Below, piece after piece: positions 31,324-39,943 of a stretch of DNA of 64,000 nucleotides. Origin of the DNA: Pseudomonas sp. Gutcm_11s (GTDB lineage: Bacteria; Pseudomonadota; Gammaproteobacteria; Pseudomonadales; Pseudomonadaceae). Location of the stretch: assembly GCF_028649395.1 (NCBI RefSeq), contig NZ_JAQSUW010000016.1, positions 1 to 64,000 on the forward strand, in the 5' to 3' direction. Numbering within the stretch: position 1 is the stretch's first letter; every line of letters starts with the position of its first letter. Both the position numbers and the translations under genes were made by a program. The notes beneath the pieces are model-generated. The model made no database searches. It was not told the origin of the DNA and worked only from the letters and a program-made list of their open reading frames with translations.

Positions 31324-31689
31324 ATGCAACTCGCAATCAAGGAATTCTTCGACGCCTTTCCAGCCCACAAGGTTTCGATCGCTCCGCGCCCGGATGGCAT
31401 GTTGCTGCTGACGCTGCGCAAGCCGAACGAGGTGCCGCTGAGCAAGGCCATCGACAGCGCCGCGATCTTCAACCGCGACAGCGTGCGTGAGCTGATCTTC
31501 GATGTGACCCTGAGCCTCAAGCTGGCCAACGGTCAGAGCATCGACAAGGACGACGGCGACCGCTGGGGCCTGCGCGACCTGCCGACCTTCACCGGCAACC
31601 CGATTCACGTCACCGCCTCGCGCCTGCTGGTGCACAAGCGCAAGCAGGAGCTGATGCAGAAGCAGCGTCGCGAGGCGCTGGCGGTCTGA
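31324..31689 (+). CDS. DUF3509 domain protein under sigma54 control
   Basis: 121 residues from ATG 31324 (MQLAIKEFFDAFPAHKVSIAP) behind GGGAGAAG; the upstream in-frame start at 31237 would lie before the promoter. FPAHKVSIAPRPDGMLLLTLR and the following strand-rich region match DUF3509, a small cytoplasmic family I know mainly from Pseudomonas, of unknown function. This copy carries a C-terminal extension (RKQELMQKQRREALAV) that is helical and basic. Stands alone between oprC and the chemoreceptor. Confidence 0.8.
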   Translation: MQLAIKEFFDAFPAHKVSIAPRPDGMLLLTLRKPNEVPLSKAIDSAAIFNRDSVRELIFDVTLSLKLANGQSIDKDDGDRWGLRDLPTFTGNPIHVTASRLLVHKRKQELMQKQRREALAV

Positions 31690-31821
31690 GACTACGCGCT
31701 GCGGCATGGCGGCCCCGCGGGTTGTCAGGCAATTGGCCACTAAAGATTTCCTGACGACAACCGCCACAGTAGGGAGGCCGCCGCCAGTCGCGGCCCTTTA
31801 CCATCGGATGGAACTGCCGTC

Positions 31822-33462
31822 ATGCCGCTGCGCAACCTCAGCCTGCAAACCAAGCTTTTGCTGGCTTTCACCCTGGTCAACCTGATCAGCATCGCCGCCT
31901 TCATCAGCTACGCCCAATACGCCAAGTCCCAGGACATCCGTGCGCAGATGGACAACCGCCTGCGTGCTGCCGCGCATGCCGTGCCGCGCCTGCTCGGTGA
32001 CGACTACCTGGAGCGCGCGCGCAGCGCCGATGGCCTCAAGGAGGGCGAATACCTCGGCCAGGTGCACAACCTCGGCGAATACGCCTCCGAGGTGGACCTC
32101 AAGTACGCCTACACCATGATGGTGGATGGCTCCGGCCAGGTGTACTACCTCTCCGACGGCGCCAGCCCCGATGACATCGCCGCCGGCGAATACGCCAAGC
32201 ACCTGGAGCACTACTCCGATGCCAGCCCGGCAGTGACTGCCGCCGCACGCAGCAACCAGGTGCAGTTCGACGAATACACCGACAGCTACGGCAGCTTCCG
32301 CTCGATCTTCCTGCCGCTGCGCACCGCCGGCGGCCAGCCCTTCGTGGTCGGTGTGGACGTCACCCTGGACAGCCTCGACCAGGCCATCAGCGACGGCCTG
32401 CAAAGCCTGCTGCTGATCGGCGCGGCCACCCTCGGCGTCGGCCTGCTGCTGTCCTGGCTGGCGGCGCGCATGCTGGTGCATGGCATCCTCCAGCTCACCG
32501 GCCAGCTCAACCGCATCGCCGACAACCGCGACCTGTCGCGGCCGATCGCGCTGGTCAGCGGCGACGAACTGGGGCAGATGGGCGAGCGTCTGTCGGGCCT
32601 GCTGCACGACCTGCGCCAGACCCTGTCCGGCGCCTCCGGCATGGCCGACAGCAACCAGCAACTGGCCGACACCTTCCTGCTGCGCGCCGACGACATCACC
32701 CGGCAGATCCAGCAGGCCGCCAGCCAGTTGGCCGATGTCGACCAGCACGGCCAGTCGATCCAGCACGCGGCCGGGCATTCCTCCAGCCTGGCCGGCGCCG
32801 TGCGCGCCAACCTGGAACGCGCCAGCGGCGAGATGAGCCGCGCTCACCACGAGCTGCAGCGGCTGATCGGCGATGTGCACGGCAGCACCTCGGCCAACGT
32901 CGAGCTGGCCACCGACCTCGACGGGCTCAGCCGCGAGGCCGAGCAGATCGGCCAGGTGCTGCAGATGATCGCCGGCATCTCCGACCAGACCAACCTGCTG
33001 GCGCTCAACGCCGCCATCGAGGCCGCCCGCGCCGGTGAGGCCGGGCGTGGTTTCGCCGTGGTGGCGGACGAGGTACGCAAGCTGGCCAGCCAGACCCAGG
33101 CGGTGCTCGGCGATGCGCACCAGGTGATCGACAAGGTCACCGGCGCGATCCGCGTCATCGCCCAGCGCATGGGCAGCACCGCCGAGCGCTCCCGCGCCCT
33201 GGCCGGCGACGCCGACGAGGCGCTGGAGGCACTCGATGCGCTGGTGCAGCAGATGGGCCAGGTCAGCAACACGGTGGACCAGGCGCTGGCCAGCAGCGAG
33301 GAAATCCAGCACGCCGTGGCCGACATGTCCGGCCGCCTCGGCGGCATGCGCGACGCCTTCGAGCACACCCGCCAGGACGTCGACGAAATCAACCGCTCCG
33401 CCGCCGAGCTGGGCGACACCGCCCGCGCGCTGAAGGGCGGGCTGGGTGTGTTCCGTACCTGA
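31822..33462 (+). CDS. Methyl-accepting chemotaxis protein
   Basis: 546 residues: TM1 about 12-30, periplasmic ligand-binding region about 31-190 (~160 residues, compatible with a single Cache-type fold), TM2 about 194-216, HAMP, and a cytoplasmic signalling hairpin with the conserved tip [35 protein letters not shown]-type sequence near 388-420. No C-terminal methyltransferase-docking pentapeptide. The ligand is unknown. Upstream, TAAAGATTT (31741-31749) followed by ACCGCCAC could be a poor FliA (sigma28) promoter; I am not confident of it. Confidence 0.93.
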   Translation: MPLRNLSLQTKLLLAFTLVNLISIAAFISYAQYAKSQDIRAQMDNRLRAAAHAVPRLLGDDYLERARSADGLKEGEYLGQVHNLGEYASEVDLKYAYTMMVDGSGQVYYLSDGASPDDIAAGEYAKHLEHYSDASPAVTAAARSNQVQFDEYTDSYGSFRSIFLPLRTAGGQPFVVGVDVTLDSLDQAISDGLQSLLLIGAATLGVGLLLSWLAARMLVHGILQLTGQLNRIADNRDLSRPIALVSGDELGQMGERLSGLLHDLRQTLSGASGMADSNQQLADTFLLRADDITRQIQQAASQLADVDQHGQSIQHAAGHSSSLAGAVRANLERASGEMSRAHHELQRLIGDVHGSTSANVELATDLDGLSREAEQIGQVLQMIAGISDQTNLLALNAAIEAARAGEAGRGFAVVADEVRKLASQTQAVLGDAHQVIDKVTGAIRVIAQRMGSTAERSRALAGDADEALEALDALVQQMGQVSNTVDQALASSEEIQHAVADMSGRLGGMRDAFEHTRQDVDEINRSAAELGDTARALKGGLGVFRT

Positions 33463-33480
33463 TCAGAGCGGCGCTCTGAT
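33462..33480. terminator. Hairpin between converging chemoreceptor and monooxygenase genes
   Basis: ATCAGAG (33462-33468) / CTCTGAT (33474-33480) with a CGGCG loop, overlapping the chemoreceptor stop. No T-tract. Confidence 0.4.
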
Positions 33481-33489
33481 TGGCGCCGT

Positions 33490-34884
33490 TCACCCAACCG
33501 GCTGCGCATGCAGCGCAGCGGAAGGGAAGTCGGTAGGTCGGCGCAGGCTGGCGTAGTAGCCCTCGTCCAGCTCACCCCAGCCCATCTGCCGGCGCAGTTT
33601 GCGCAGGTGGGTCTTCAGCGCGTGCACCTCCAGGTACACCTCGTGGCGCTGGGATTTGACGAAGTCGATGCCGCCCGAAAGGTCCGGATCATCCGTGGCG
33701 ATCAACTGCTCGAACTGCCGCGCCTGCTCCGGGCGCTGCAGCTGGTCGCGCAGGTAGCTGGCGATGGCGTGGGCCTCGTTGTCGAACAGCTTGTAGGCGC
33801 TGGAGTTGGTTTCCAGGTAGCCGATGCCGAACAGGTTGTGGTGCTGGCGGCTGAAGATCGACAGGTACAGCTGCGGGCGTCCGCTCTTCCATTCGAAGTA
33901 GTCGGCGGCGTACTTGCAGCTCCACTGGTAGCCGGTGGCGTAGAGCGCCAGGTCGATGCGTTCGCGGCTGCCGTCCTTGAACACCGCATGGTCGCCGTCG
34001 AAGTGGTCGAGATCGGGCTTGGCCTGGATGTCGCCGTGTTGCAGGTAGTGCAGCAGCTGGGTGTTCAGCAGCGGGTGGCTTTCGAACAGTTTGTGGTCCG
34101 GTCTGGGCAGACCGAAGCGGGTCAGGTCGCCGTTGATCACCCGCAGGAGCGCCTGGAAGATCGGCCGCACCAGCCAGATCGGCAGCTGCGGGCCCTTCTC
34201 GCTGACCTCGTCGGACGGCAGGCCGAATAGGTGTTTGGGGATGAAGTGGTAGCCGCGGCGCAGGCTGATAAAGGCTTTGTCGGCATGGGTGGCCGCGTCG
34301 CAGGCGATGTCCGCTCCGGAGTTGCCGGCGCCGATGATCAGCACGCGCTTGCCGCTGAATTCGGCGGCCTTCTTGTAGGTCGCCGAGTGGCGGATCTCGC
34401 CGTTGAACTGGCCCTTGATGGCCGGCATGTTCGGGTCCCAGTTGCAGCCGGTGGCGCAGACCACTGCGCGGTAGCTGCGCCGTTCGCCGTTGCCGAGGGT
34501 GACCAACCAGCGGCCGTCGTCACGCTTTTCCACCTTGCTCACCGCGGTGTTCAGGCGGATGCCGGCATACAGGTCAAAGGCCTGGGCGAAGGCGCGGACG
34601 TACTCGAGGATCTGCCGGTGGCTCGGGTAGTCGGGGAAGTGCTTAGGCATGGGGAAGTCGAGGAAGCCCGAGAGGTCGCGCGAGGAGATGAAGTGCGCGG
34701 ACTCGTACATCGGCGTGCCCGGATTGGTTATGTCCCACACGCCGCCGACGTCGCTGTGGCGTTCGAACTGTTCGTAGGCCAGACCCTGGCGCTTCAGCGC
34801 GCGGGCCATGCACAGGCCGCCGGGGCCGGCGCCGATGATGCACACGGCATCGCCGCAATCCTGGATGTCGTTCGCTGTGCTCAC
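33490..34884 (-). CDS. Flavin-containing monooxygenase (class B)
   Basis: FAD/NADPH-dependent oxygenase, 464 residues from GTG 34884 (STANDIQDCGDAVCIIGAG follows) behind GGAGCG; the longer open frame upstream overlaps the divergent promoter region. FAD-binding GAGPGG at 18-23, NADPH-binding GAGNSG, and between them FNGEIRHSATY, an exact match to the FxGxxxHxxxY fingerprint of FMO/Baeyer-Villiger enzymes. The C-terminal ~60 residues are charged and helical. Substrate unknown. Divergent from the cytochrome/oxidase operon with a 243-bp gap. Confidence 0.9.
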   Translation of the reverse strand: MSTANDIQDCGDAVCIIGAGPGGLCMARALKRQGLAYEQFERHSDVGGVWDITNPGTPMYESAHFISSRDLSGFLDFPMPKHFPDYPSHRQILEYVRAFAQAFDLYAGIRLNTAVSKVEKRDDGRWLVTLGNGERRSYRAVVCATGCNWDPNMPAIKGQFNGEIRHSATYKKAAEFSGKRVLIIGAGNSGADIACDAATHADKAFISLRRGYHFIPKHLFGLPSDEVSEKGPQLPIWLVRPIFQALLRVINGDLTRFGLPRPDHKLFESHPLLNTQLLHYLQHGDIQAKPDLDHFDGDHAVFKDGSRERIDLALYATGYQWSCKYAADYFEWKSGRPQLYLSIFSRQHHNLFGIGYLETNSSAYKLFDNEAHAIASYLRDQLQRPEQARQFEQLIATDDPDLSGGIDFVKSQRHEVYLEVHALKTHLRKLRRQMGWGELDEGYYASLRRPTDFPSAALHAQPVG

Positions 34885-35025
34885 GGGGCGCTCCGCTCGG
34901 GGTGTTGGCGATGCATTCACGTTAGCCAAGCCGATGCCGCTCCGGCAGGGGAGCGATGGCCGCGAAAGAGGGCAGCAACGGCCAGTCGACTGCTTCTGTC
35001 GCGACGTTGTGAGCGCATCGGGTGT

Positions 35026-35056
35026 TGGCCGTTTACCGGTTCCTGGCTGGCCGTTT
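35026..35056 (+). promoter_or_regulatory. Two 9-bp direct repeats, candidate AraC-family operator
   Basis: TGGCCGTTT occurs at 35026-35034 and 35048-35056, 22 bp apart (two helical turns), 72-102 bp before the cytochrome gene. Direct repeats at ~21-22 bp are typical of AraC/XylS sites, and an AraC-family gene lies at the other end of this cluster. Confidence 0.4.
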
Positions 35057-35127
35057 GAGACCTCATACGCCATGCGTCGCTGCTTTAGTGTGGCGCTATC
35101 GAGATGAGCTGAGACTCGGAGAGGACT

Positions 35128-35514
35128 ATGCAGGCAGGGCGAAACAGGGGTTGGCGCGGTTGGGCCATGGTGCTGGGGCTGGGCGCGCTGCTGGCCGGTT
35201 GTGGCGGTGACGATGCGCCGCAGGCGCAAGCCGCCGCCGGGCAGGGCGTGCCGCAGGATGCGGCGCTGGCGCAGCTGTACGGCGCCAGCTGCAAGCAGTG
35301 CCATGCCAACCCGGCCGCCGGCGCGCCGCTGACCGGCGATACCCTGGCCTGGGAACCGCGCCTGGAGAAGGGCATGGATACCCTGCTGGACCACAGCATC
35401 AACGGCTTCCAGGGCATGCCGCCGCTGGGACTGTGCATGCAATGCACGGAGCCGGACTTCCGCGCGCTGATCGAGTTCATGGCCGCCGCGCCGCAGCCTG
35501 CGGAGGGCCACTGA
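35128..35514 (+). CDS. Lipoprotein c-type cytochrome (cytochrome c5-like)
   Basis: 128 residues. Signal peptide with lipobox LLAGC (Cys25) predicts anchoring by a lipid. Haem-binding CKQCH at 55-59, likely axial Met97 in GMPPLG, and a second pair CMQC at 103-106 as in cytochrome c5. As a monohaem electron carrier it is placed to accept electrons from the oxidase encoded 1 bp downstream and pass them to the respiratory chain. ATG 35128 follows GGAGAGGACT. First gene of a three-gene operon. Confidence 0.88.
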   Translation: MQAGRNRGWRGWAMVLGLGALLAGCGGDDAPQAQAAAGQGVPQDAALAQLYGASCKQCHANPAAGAPLTGDTLAWEPRLEKGMDTLLDHSINGFQGMPPLGLCMQCTEPDFRALIEFMAAAPQPAEGH

Positions 35515-35515
35515 T

Positions 35516-36901
35516 ATGGTCTCCCGTCGTCAGCTGTTGCAACGCGCCAGCCTGCTGGGCGCCTGCCTGGCCTTGCCGGGCCGCTCGCTGTGGGCCGCAG
35601 AAACGCCGCGCCCCATTCCCTGGCGCAACTGGTCGGGCGTGCAGAGCTGCCTGCCGCTGGAGCGTCTGGCACCGAAGAATCTGGACGAGCTGGTGCAGGT
35701 CATCCGCAAAGCCTCGGGCAAGATCCGCCCGGTCGGCTCGGGGCATTCCTTCAGTGCGCTGGTACCCACCGACGATACCCTGCTGTCGCTGAGCAACTTC
35801 GCCGGGCTGCTGGCGCATGACGCGCAGACCCTGCAGGCGGAGTTCGGCAGCGGCACGCCGATGTCGACCATGGGCGCGCCGCTCAAGGAAGTCGGCCAGG
35901 CGCTGATCAACATGGCCGACACCGACTACCAGACCCTGGCCGGAGCCATTGCTACCTCGACCCACGGTACCGGTATCGGCTTCGGCTCCTACTCCTCCAA
36001 CGTCTGCGGCTTGCAGCTGGTCAGCGCCGCCGGCGAGGTGCTCGACTGCAGCCGCGAGCAGAACCCCGAGCTGTTCAATGCAGCGCGCGTCTCCCTCGGC
36101 GCGCTGGGCGTGGTGACCAAGGTGCGCATGCAGAACCGCGCCGCCTTCCGTCTGCGTGAGCGCCAGTGGCTGGGCAAGACCGAGGAGTTGCTGGAGGACA
36201 TCGACAACCTCAAGCGCGATAACCAGCACTGGGAAATGCTGGTGGTGACCCACTCCGACTACGCGCTGTCGGTGGCGCTGAACGAGACCGAGGACCCGAG
36301 CACGCCGCCGGTGCCGCCGGACGAGGAGGGCGGCAACGGCTTCATCGACATCATCGAGGGGCTGGACAAGCACCTGAGCGACTCGCCCGGCCTGCGCCGC
36401 AGCCTGCTCAACAACATGCGCCACCTGGCCAGCTTCGACGACCGGGTGGACGCGTCCTACGAGATATTCGCCAACGTGCGCAACGTGCGCTTCAACGAGA
36501 TGGAGTACTCGGTTCCGGCCGAGCACGGCCCGGCCTGCCTGCGCGAGATCCTCAAGCGCATCGACGACGGCAACCTGCGCACCTGGATGCCGGTCGAGTA
36601 CCGCTACGTGAAGGCCGACGACATCCCCCTGAGCATGTTCGAGGGGCGCGACAGTTGCGCGCTGTCAATCCACCAGCACCACTCGATGGACCATCGCGAC
36701 TTCTTCGCCGCCATCGAGCCGATCTTCTGGAAGTACGGAGGGCGGCCGCACTGGGGCAAGCTGCACAGCCTGGGCGCGCGCCAGCTGGCGGCGTTGTATC
36801 CGCGCTGGAAGGAGTTCACCGAACTGCGCCGGGACATCGATCCGCATGGGCGCTTCGTCAATGCGCATCTGGCCGGGCTGTTCGGCCTCAACATCGGATA
36901 A
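35516..36901 (+). CDS. Tat-exported FAD oxidase/dehydrogenase of the arabinonolactone/alditol oxidase (ALO) family
   Basis: 461 residues. N-terminal SRRQLLQRASLLGA is a twin-arginine type signal, cleaved near residue 28. The FAD-binding domain (about 45-220) shows RPVGSGHSFS, whose His77 is the position of covalent FAD in alditol oxidase, and LAGAIATSTHGTG. The ALO domain ends with HWGK near residue 412, the family C-terminal motif. Relatives oxidise sugar lactones or polyols. With a cytochrome c gene directly upstream, it is probably a periplasmic dehydrogenase rather than an O2-using oxidase. Substrate unknown. Confidence 0.88.
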   Translation: MVSRRQLLQRASLLGACLALPGRSLWAAETPRPIPWRNWSGVQSCLPLERLAPKNLDELVQVIRKASGKIRPVGSGHSFSALVPTDDTLLSLSNFAGLLAHDAQTLQAEFGSGTPMSTMGAPLKEVGQALINMADTDYQTLAGAIATSTHGTGIGFGSYSSNVCGLQLVSAAGEVLDCSREQNPELFNAARVSLGALGVVTKVRMQNRAAFRLRERQWLGKTEELLEDIDNLKRDNQHWEMLVVTHSDYALSVALNETEDPSTPPVPPDEEGGNGFIDIIEGLDKHLSDSPGLRRSLLNNMRHLASFDDRVDASYEIFANVRNVRFNEMEYSVPAEHGPACLREILKRIDDGNLRTWMPVEYRYVKADDIPLSMFEGRDSCALSIHQHHSMDHRDFFAAIEPIFWKYGGRPHWGKLHSLGARQLAALYPRWKEFTELRRDIDPHGRFVNAHLAGLFGLNIG

Positions 36902-36910
36902 GGAACGGCG

Positions 36911-38188
36911 ATGAAGCGACGCACTCTAGTGCTGGCCGGCCTGGGCGCCGGTGGTCTGCTGGCCGCTGCCTGGCTGCGTCCGGGTGACCGGGGCCAGCCG
37001 CACGATGCCTACTTCCAGGCGCTGAACCAGGAGCTCAAGGCCAACGGGCCGATGCGCCCGAGCCTGCTGATCGACCTCGACCGCCTCGATCACAATATCG
37101 AGGTGGTGCGCCAGTTCCTCGCCCGTAGCGGCAAGCAGCTGCGCCTGGTGGAGAAGTCGCTGCCGGCGCCCGGTCTGCTGCGCTATATCGGCGAGCGCAT
37201 CGGCACCCGCAAGCTGATGTCCTTCCACCAGCCGTTCCTCAATCACGATGCGCGGCTGTTCCCCGAGGCCGACATCCTGCTCGGCAAGCCGCTGCCGGTA
37301 CGCTCGGCGCAGCTGTTCTACCAGCAGCACAGCGGCCCCTTCGATCCGGCGAAGCAGCTGCAGTGGCTGATCGATACCCCCGAGCGCCTGCAGCAGTACC
37401 TGGAACTGGCCCGGGGGCTGGGTACGCGGCTGCGCATCAACATCGAGCTGGATGTGGGCCTGCACCGTGGCGGCGTCAGCGATACGCAGACGCTGGGGCA
37501 GTTGCTGCAGCTGATTGCGGATAACCCGCAGCAGCTGGAGTTCGCCGGGTTCATGGGTTACGACCCCTTCGTCGGCATGAACCTGCCATCGGTGCTGGGC
37601 AGCCAGGACGAACTGCTGGCCAAGGTGATGGCGCTGTATCAGGGTCATGTCGATTTCACCCGCCAGAAATTCCCGGCGCTGTGGCGCGAGGGCCTGACCC
37701 TGAATACCGCCGGCAGTCCCAGCTACCGCGCCCATGAGCACGAGACGCTGAGCAGCGAGGTGGCCATCGGCACCGGCCTGCTCAAGCCCAGTCACTACGA
37801 CCTGCCGTCGCTGGCCGAACATCAGCCGGCGGTGTATATCGCCACGCCGGTGCTCAAGCGCACGGGGGCGTTGCGTATTCCGGCGCTGGACGAGAAGTCG
37901 CGGTTGTTCGCCTGGTGGGACGTCAACCAGCGCGAGACCTTCTTCATCTATGGAGGCAACTGGCAGGCCGACCTGGCTTCGCCGGTCGGGCTGCAGCTGA
38001 GCGGCCTGTACGGGCGCAGCTCGAACCAGGAGCTGGTCAATGGCTCGCCCGCGGTGGGCCTGGCGGTGGACGACCAGGTGTTCCTGCGCCCGACCCAGAG
38101 CGAGGCGGTGTTGCTGCAGTTCGGCGATCTGCTGGCCGTGCGCGGCGGCAAGATCGTCGAGCGCTGGCCGGTGTATCAGGACTCCTGA
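36911..38188 (+). CDS. Exported PLP-dependent enzyme, DSD1 / D-threonine aldolase-like fold
   Basis: 425 residues. MKRRTLVLAGLGAGGLLAAA looks like a Tat signal or membrane anchor, unusual because this fold is normally cytoplasmic. An alanine-racemase-type barrel follows (LLIDLDRLDHNIEVVRQFL, LRLVEKSLPAPGLLRYI with the likely PLP lysine, INIELDVGLHRGG), then a D-serine-dehydratase-like C-terminal domain (AIGTGLLKPSHYDL, about 280-420). Predicted chemistry: aldol cleavage, dehydration or racemisation of a D-hydroxy amino acid. 9 bp after the oxidase gene, same operon. Its 3' end overlaps the converging AraC gene by 13 bp. Confidence 0.82.
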   Translation: MKRRTLVLAGLGAGGLLAAAWLRPGDRGQPHDAYFQALNQELKANGPMRPSLLIDLDRLDHNIEVVRQFLARSGKQLRLVEKSLPAPGLLRYIGERIGTRKLMSFHQPFLNHDARLFPEADILLGKPLPVRSAQLFYQQHSGPFDPAKQLQWLIDTPERLQQYLELARGLGTRLRINIELDVGLHRGGVSDTQTLGQLLQLIADNPQQLEFAGFMGYDPFVGMNLPSVLGSQDELLAKVMALYQGHVDFTRQKFPALWREGLTLNTAGSPSYRAHEHETLSSEVAIGTGLLKPSHYDLPSLAEHQPAVYIATPVLKRTGALRIPALDEKSRLFAWWDVNQRETFFIYGGNWQADLASPVGLQLSGLYGRSSNQELVNGSPAVGLAVDDQVFLRPTQSEAVLLQFGDLLAVRGGKIVERWPVYQDS

Positions 38189-39213
38189 GCGATCCGCTGC
38201 TTCGCTGTGCGTGGCGTCACCCCGGTCCAGCGCTTGAAGGCGCGGCGGAAGTTGCGCACGTCGCTGAAGCCGGTTTCGCTGGCCACGTCGATCAGCCGGC
38301 TGTCGCGGTGGCTGAGCAGAGCCAGGGCCTTGGCCCGGCGCACGGAGTCGACGATGCCGTGGTAGGACAGCCCGGCCTCGTCGATGCGCCGGCGCAGCGT
38401 GCGTTCGCCGAGGTTGAGTTGCTGCGCCAGCTCGGCCAGTTGCGGCGGGCGGCACAGGCTCTTGCGCACCTCGCGCTGGATGGTCTCGATCAGGTCGGAG
38501 CTGCCGTGCTGCTCCCAGCGCGCGCTGTCTAGCAGCTCGGCGATCTCGGCGGCCACGTAGTCGTCGCGGGTCGGTAGCGGCAGCTGCAGCCAGCTCGCGT
38601 CGAAGGCGATCAGGTTGTGCCCGGCACCGAACTTCACCGGGCAGCGGAATATGTCCGCGTAGCGCTGCCAGTGTGGTGGCCGCGGGTATTCCAGCTCGAT
38701 GCGGTCGATGATCAGGTCCTGGCCGGACAGGTGGCGGACGATGGCCTGGGCGCTGGCGAAGGCTTCTTCCAGGTAGAACACCGCCACTTCCGGATCGAAG
38801 AAGCGCGTGGTGGCGAACACCAGGCAGCGTTCGCCGCGCAGCTCCATCTCGCAGTCGAGCAGGGCGCCGGTGTGGCGCTGGTAACGGATGGCGAGGTCGA
38901 GCGCCTCGCCGAGTGTCGGGCTGGCCAGCATGGCCATGCCCACCAGGCCCCAGGATACGGCGGTCTGCCGATGGCCCACGGCCAGGCCCAGGCCGCTGTC
39001 GCCCAGGCTGTGCAGGGCGCGGCGCACCAGCAGGTAGCTCTGCCGGTAGGACAGGCGATAGTCGGGCTTCTTCAGGTCGTCGGGCTCGAAGCCCAGGCCT
39101 CGGCAGAGCATGGCCGGGTCGCGGCCGACGGCGGCTACGTGCTGCAGCAGGAAGCGGGAAATCTGCGGCGGGGCCGAGGCCTCCGAGTAACGCGGATCGT
39201 CGATGGGTTTCAT
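38176..39213 (-). CDS. AraC-family transcriptional regulator (Arabinose_bd / OruR-type)
   Basis: 345 residues from ATG 39213 (MKPIDDPRYSEASAPPQIS) behind GGGAG. N-terminal ligand-sensing domain about 25-210 (DYRLSYRQSYLLVRRALHSLGDSGLGLAVG), C-terminal double helix-turn-helix about 245-340 (LAQQLNLGERTLRRRIDEAGLSY, IDVASETGFSDVRNFRRAFKRWTGVTP). It converges on, and overlaps, the exported PLP enzyme gene. It probably controls the cytochrome/oxidase/PLP operon, which is inference from position and from the direct repeats at 35026-35056. Confidence 0.9.
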   Translation of the reverse strand: MKPIDDPRYSEASAPPQISRFLLQHVAAVGRDPAMLCRGLGFEPDDLKKPDYRLSYRQSYLLVRRALHSLGDSGLGLAVGHRQTAVSWGLVGMAMLASPTLGEALDLAIRYQRHTGALLDCEMELRGERCLVFATTRFFDPEVAVFYLEEAFASAQAIVRHLSGQDLIIDRIELEYPRPPHWQRYADIFRCPVKFGAGHNLIAFDASWLQLPLPTRDDYVAAEIAELLDSARWEQHGSSDLIETIQREVRKSLCRPPQLAELAQQLNLGERTLRRRIDEAGLSYHGIVDSVRRAKALALLSHRDSRLIDVASETGFSDVRNFRRAFKRWTGVTPRTAKQRIAQES

Positions 39214-39325
39214 GGACACGCTCCCAGCAGGGAAGTCGTTGAGTGGCGGCGGGCGCCTTGTTCTTGTTATGCGGCGCGCTCCTGCGCGCCGGTCTTGCAT
39301 AGTTAGCACGGCCTAGTGCACCGGG

Positions 39326-39943
39326 CTAGTAGGCGCCCAGCTCGGCGGCCTGCTCGCCAGCGGCATGGTTGCCGGCGGCGCGGGCCTGGTCCTGGCGCAG
39401 GCGCTGGCCGGCGATCAGGCGCACCCACCAGGGCACTTTCTTCACCCGCTCGCCGCCCAGGCGCGCCAGCACATAGGCCATGGCGCATTTCTCGAACAGC
39501 TCGGCATTGAACAGCATGCGGTTGCGCGTCACGCCCAAGGCCAGCAGGCGGCCTGCGAGTGGCCCGGCGTTGCCGCCGCCGGCCAGCAGGCTCGGCAGAC
39601 GCTCGACCGTGGCGGGCGCCCAGGAGCGACCGATATGCCGCGCCTGTTCGTCGAACACCGACGGCATGGCCTCGCCGAGCTGCTGCAGTTGCAGGCTCCA
39701 GCGCGGGCTGAGCAGCGCCGCCGCACCGATGTCGCCGCGCAGGCGATAGAGCCGAGCGTGCAGGCCGGCCACGCCATCCTCGCTCTGGCCCAGGTCGACC
39801 TCGCGCGGCGCCTCGCCGTAGACCTGCAGCAGGATGCGCCCGGTGCCGGGCAGCAGCAGCGAGAGGCTGTCGCCACCGTCGTTGAACAGGCCCTTGGCGG
39901 CCAGGCGCTGGCTGGCCTGGAGCAGTTCGTCGTGCATGTTCAT
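39326..39943 (-). CDS. Class II aldolase-fold protein lacking zinc ligands (probable pseudoenzyme)
   Basis: 205 residues. The N-terminal half (LLQASQRLAAKGLFNDGGDSLSLLLPGTG) resembles the class II aldolase/adducin fold, but where the active aldolase encoded two genes upstream has VHTHQ and NHG, this protein has LLSPRWSLQLQQL and LGVTRNRM, so the zinc site is missing. The C-terminus is an unrelated basic and Ala-rich tail. ATG overlaps the aminotransferase stop by 4 bp, so it is produced with it. A regulatory or scaffold subunit is possible; function unknown. Confidence 0.7.
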   Translation of the reverse strand: MNMHDELLQASQRLAAKGLFNDGGDSLSLLLPGTGRILLQVYGEAPREVDLGQSEDGVAGLHARLYRLRGDIGAAALLSPRWSLQLQQLGEAMPSVFDEQARHIGRSWAPATVERLPSLLAGGGNAGPLAGRLLALGVTRNRMLFNAELFEKCAMAYVLARLGGERVKKVPWWVRLIAGQRLRQDQARAAGNHAAGEQAAELGAY

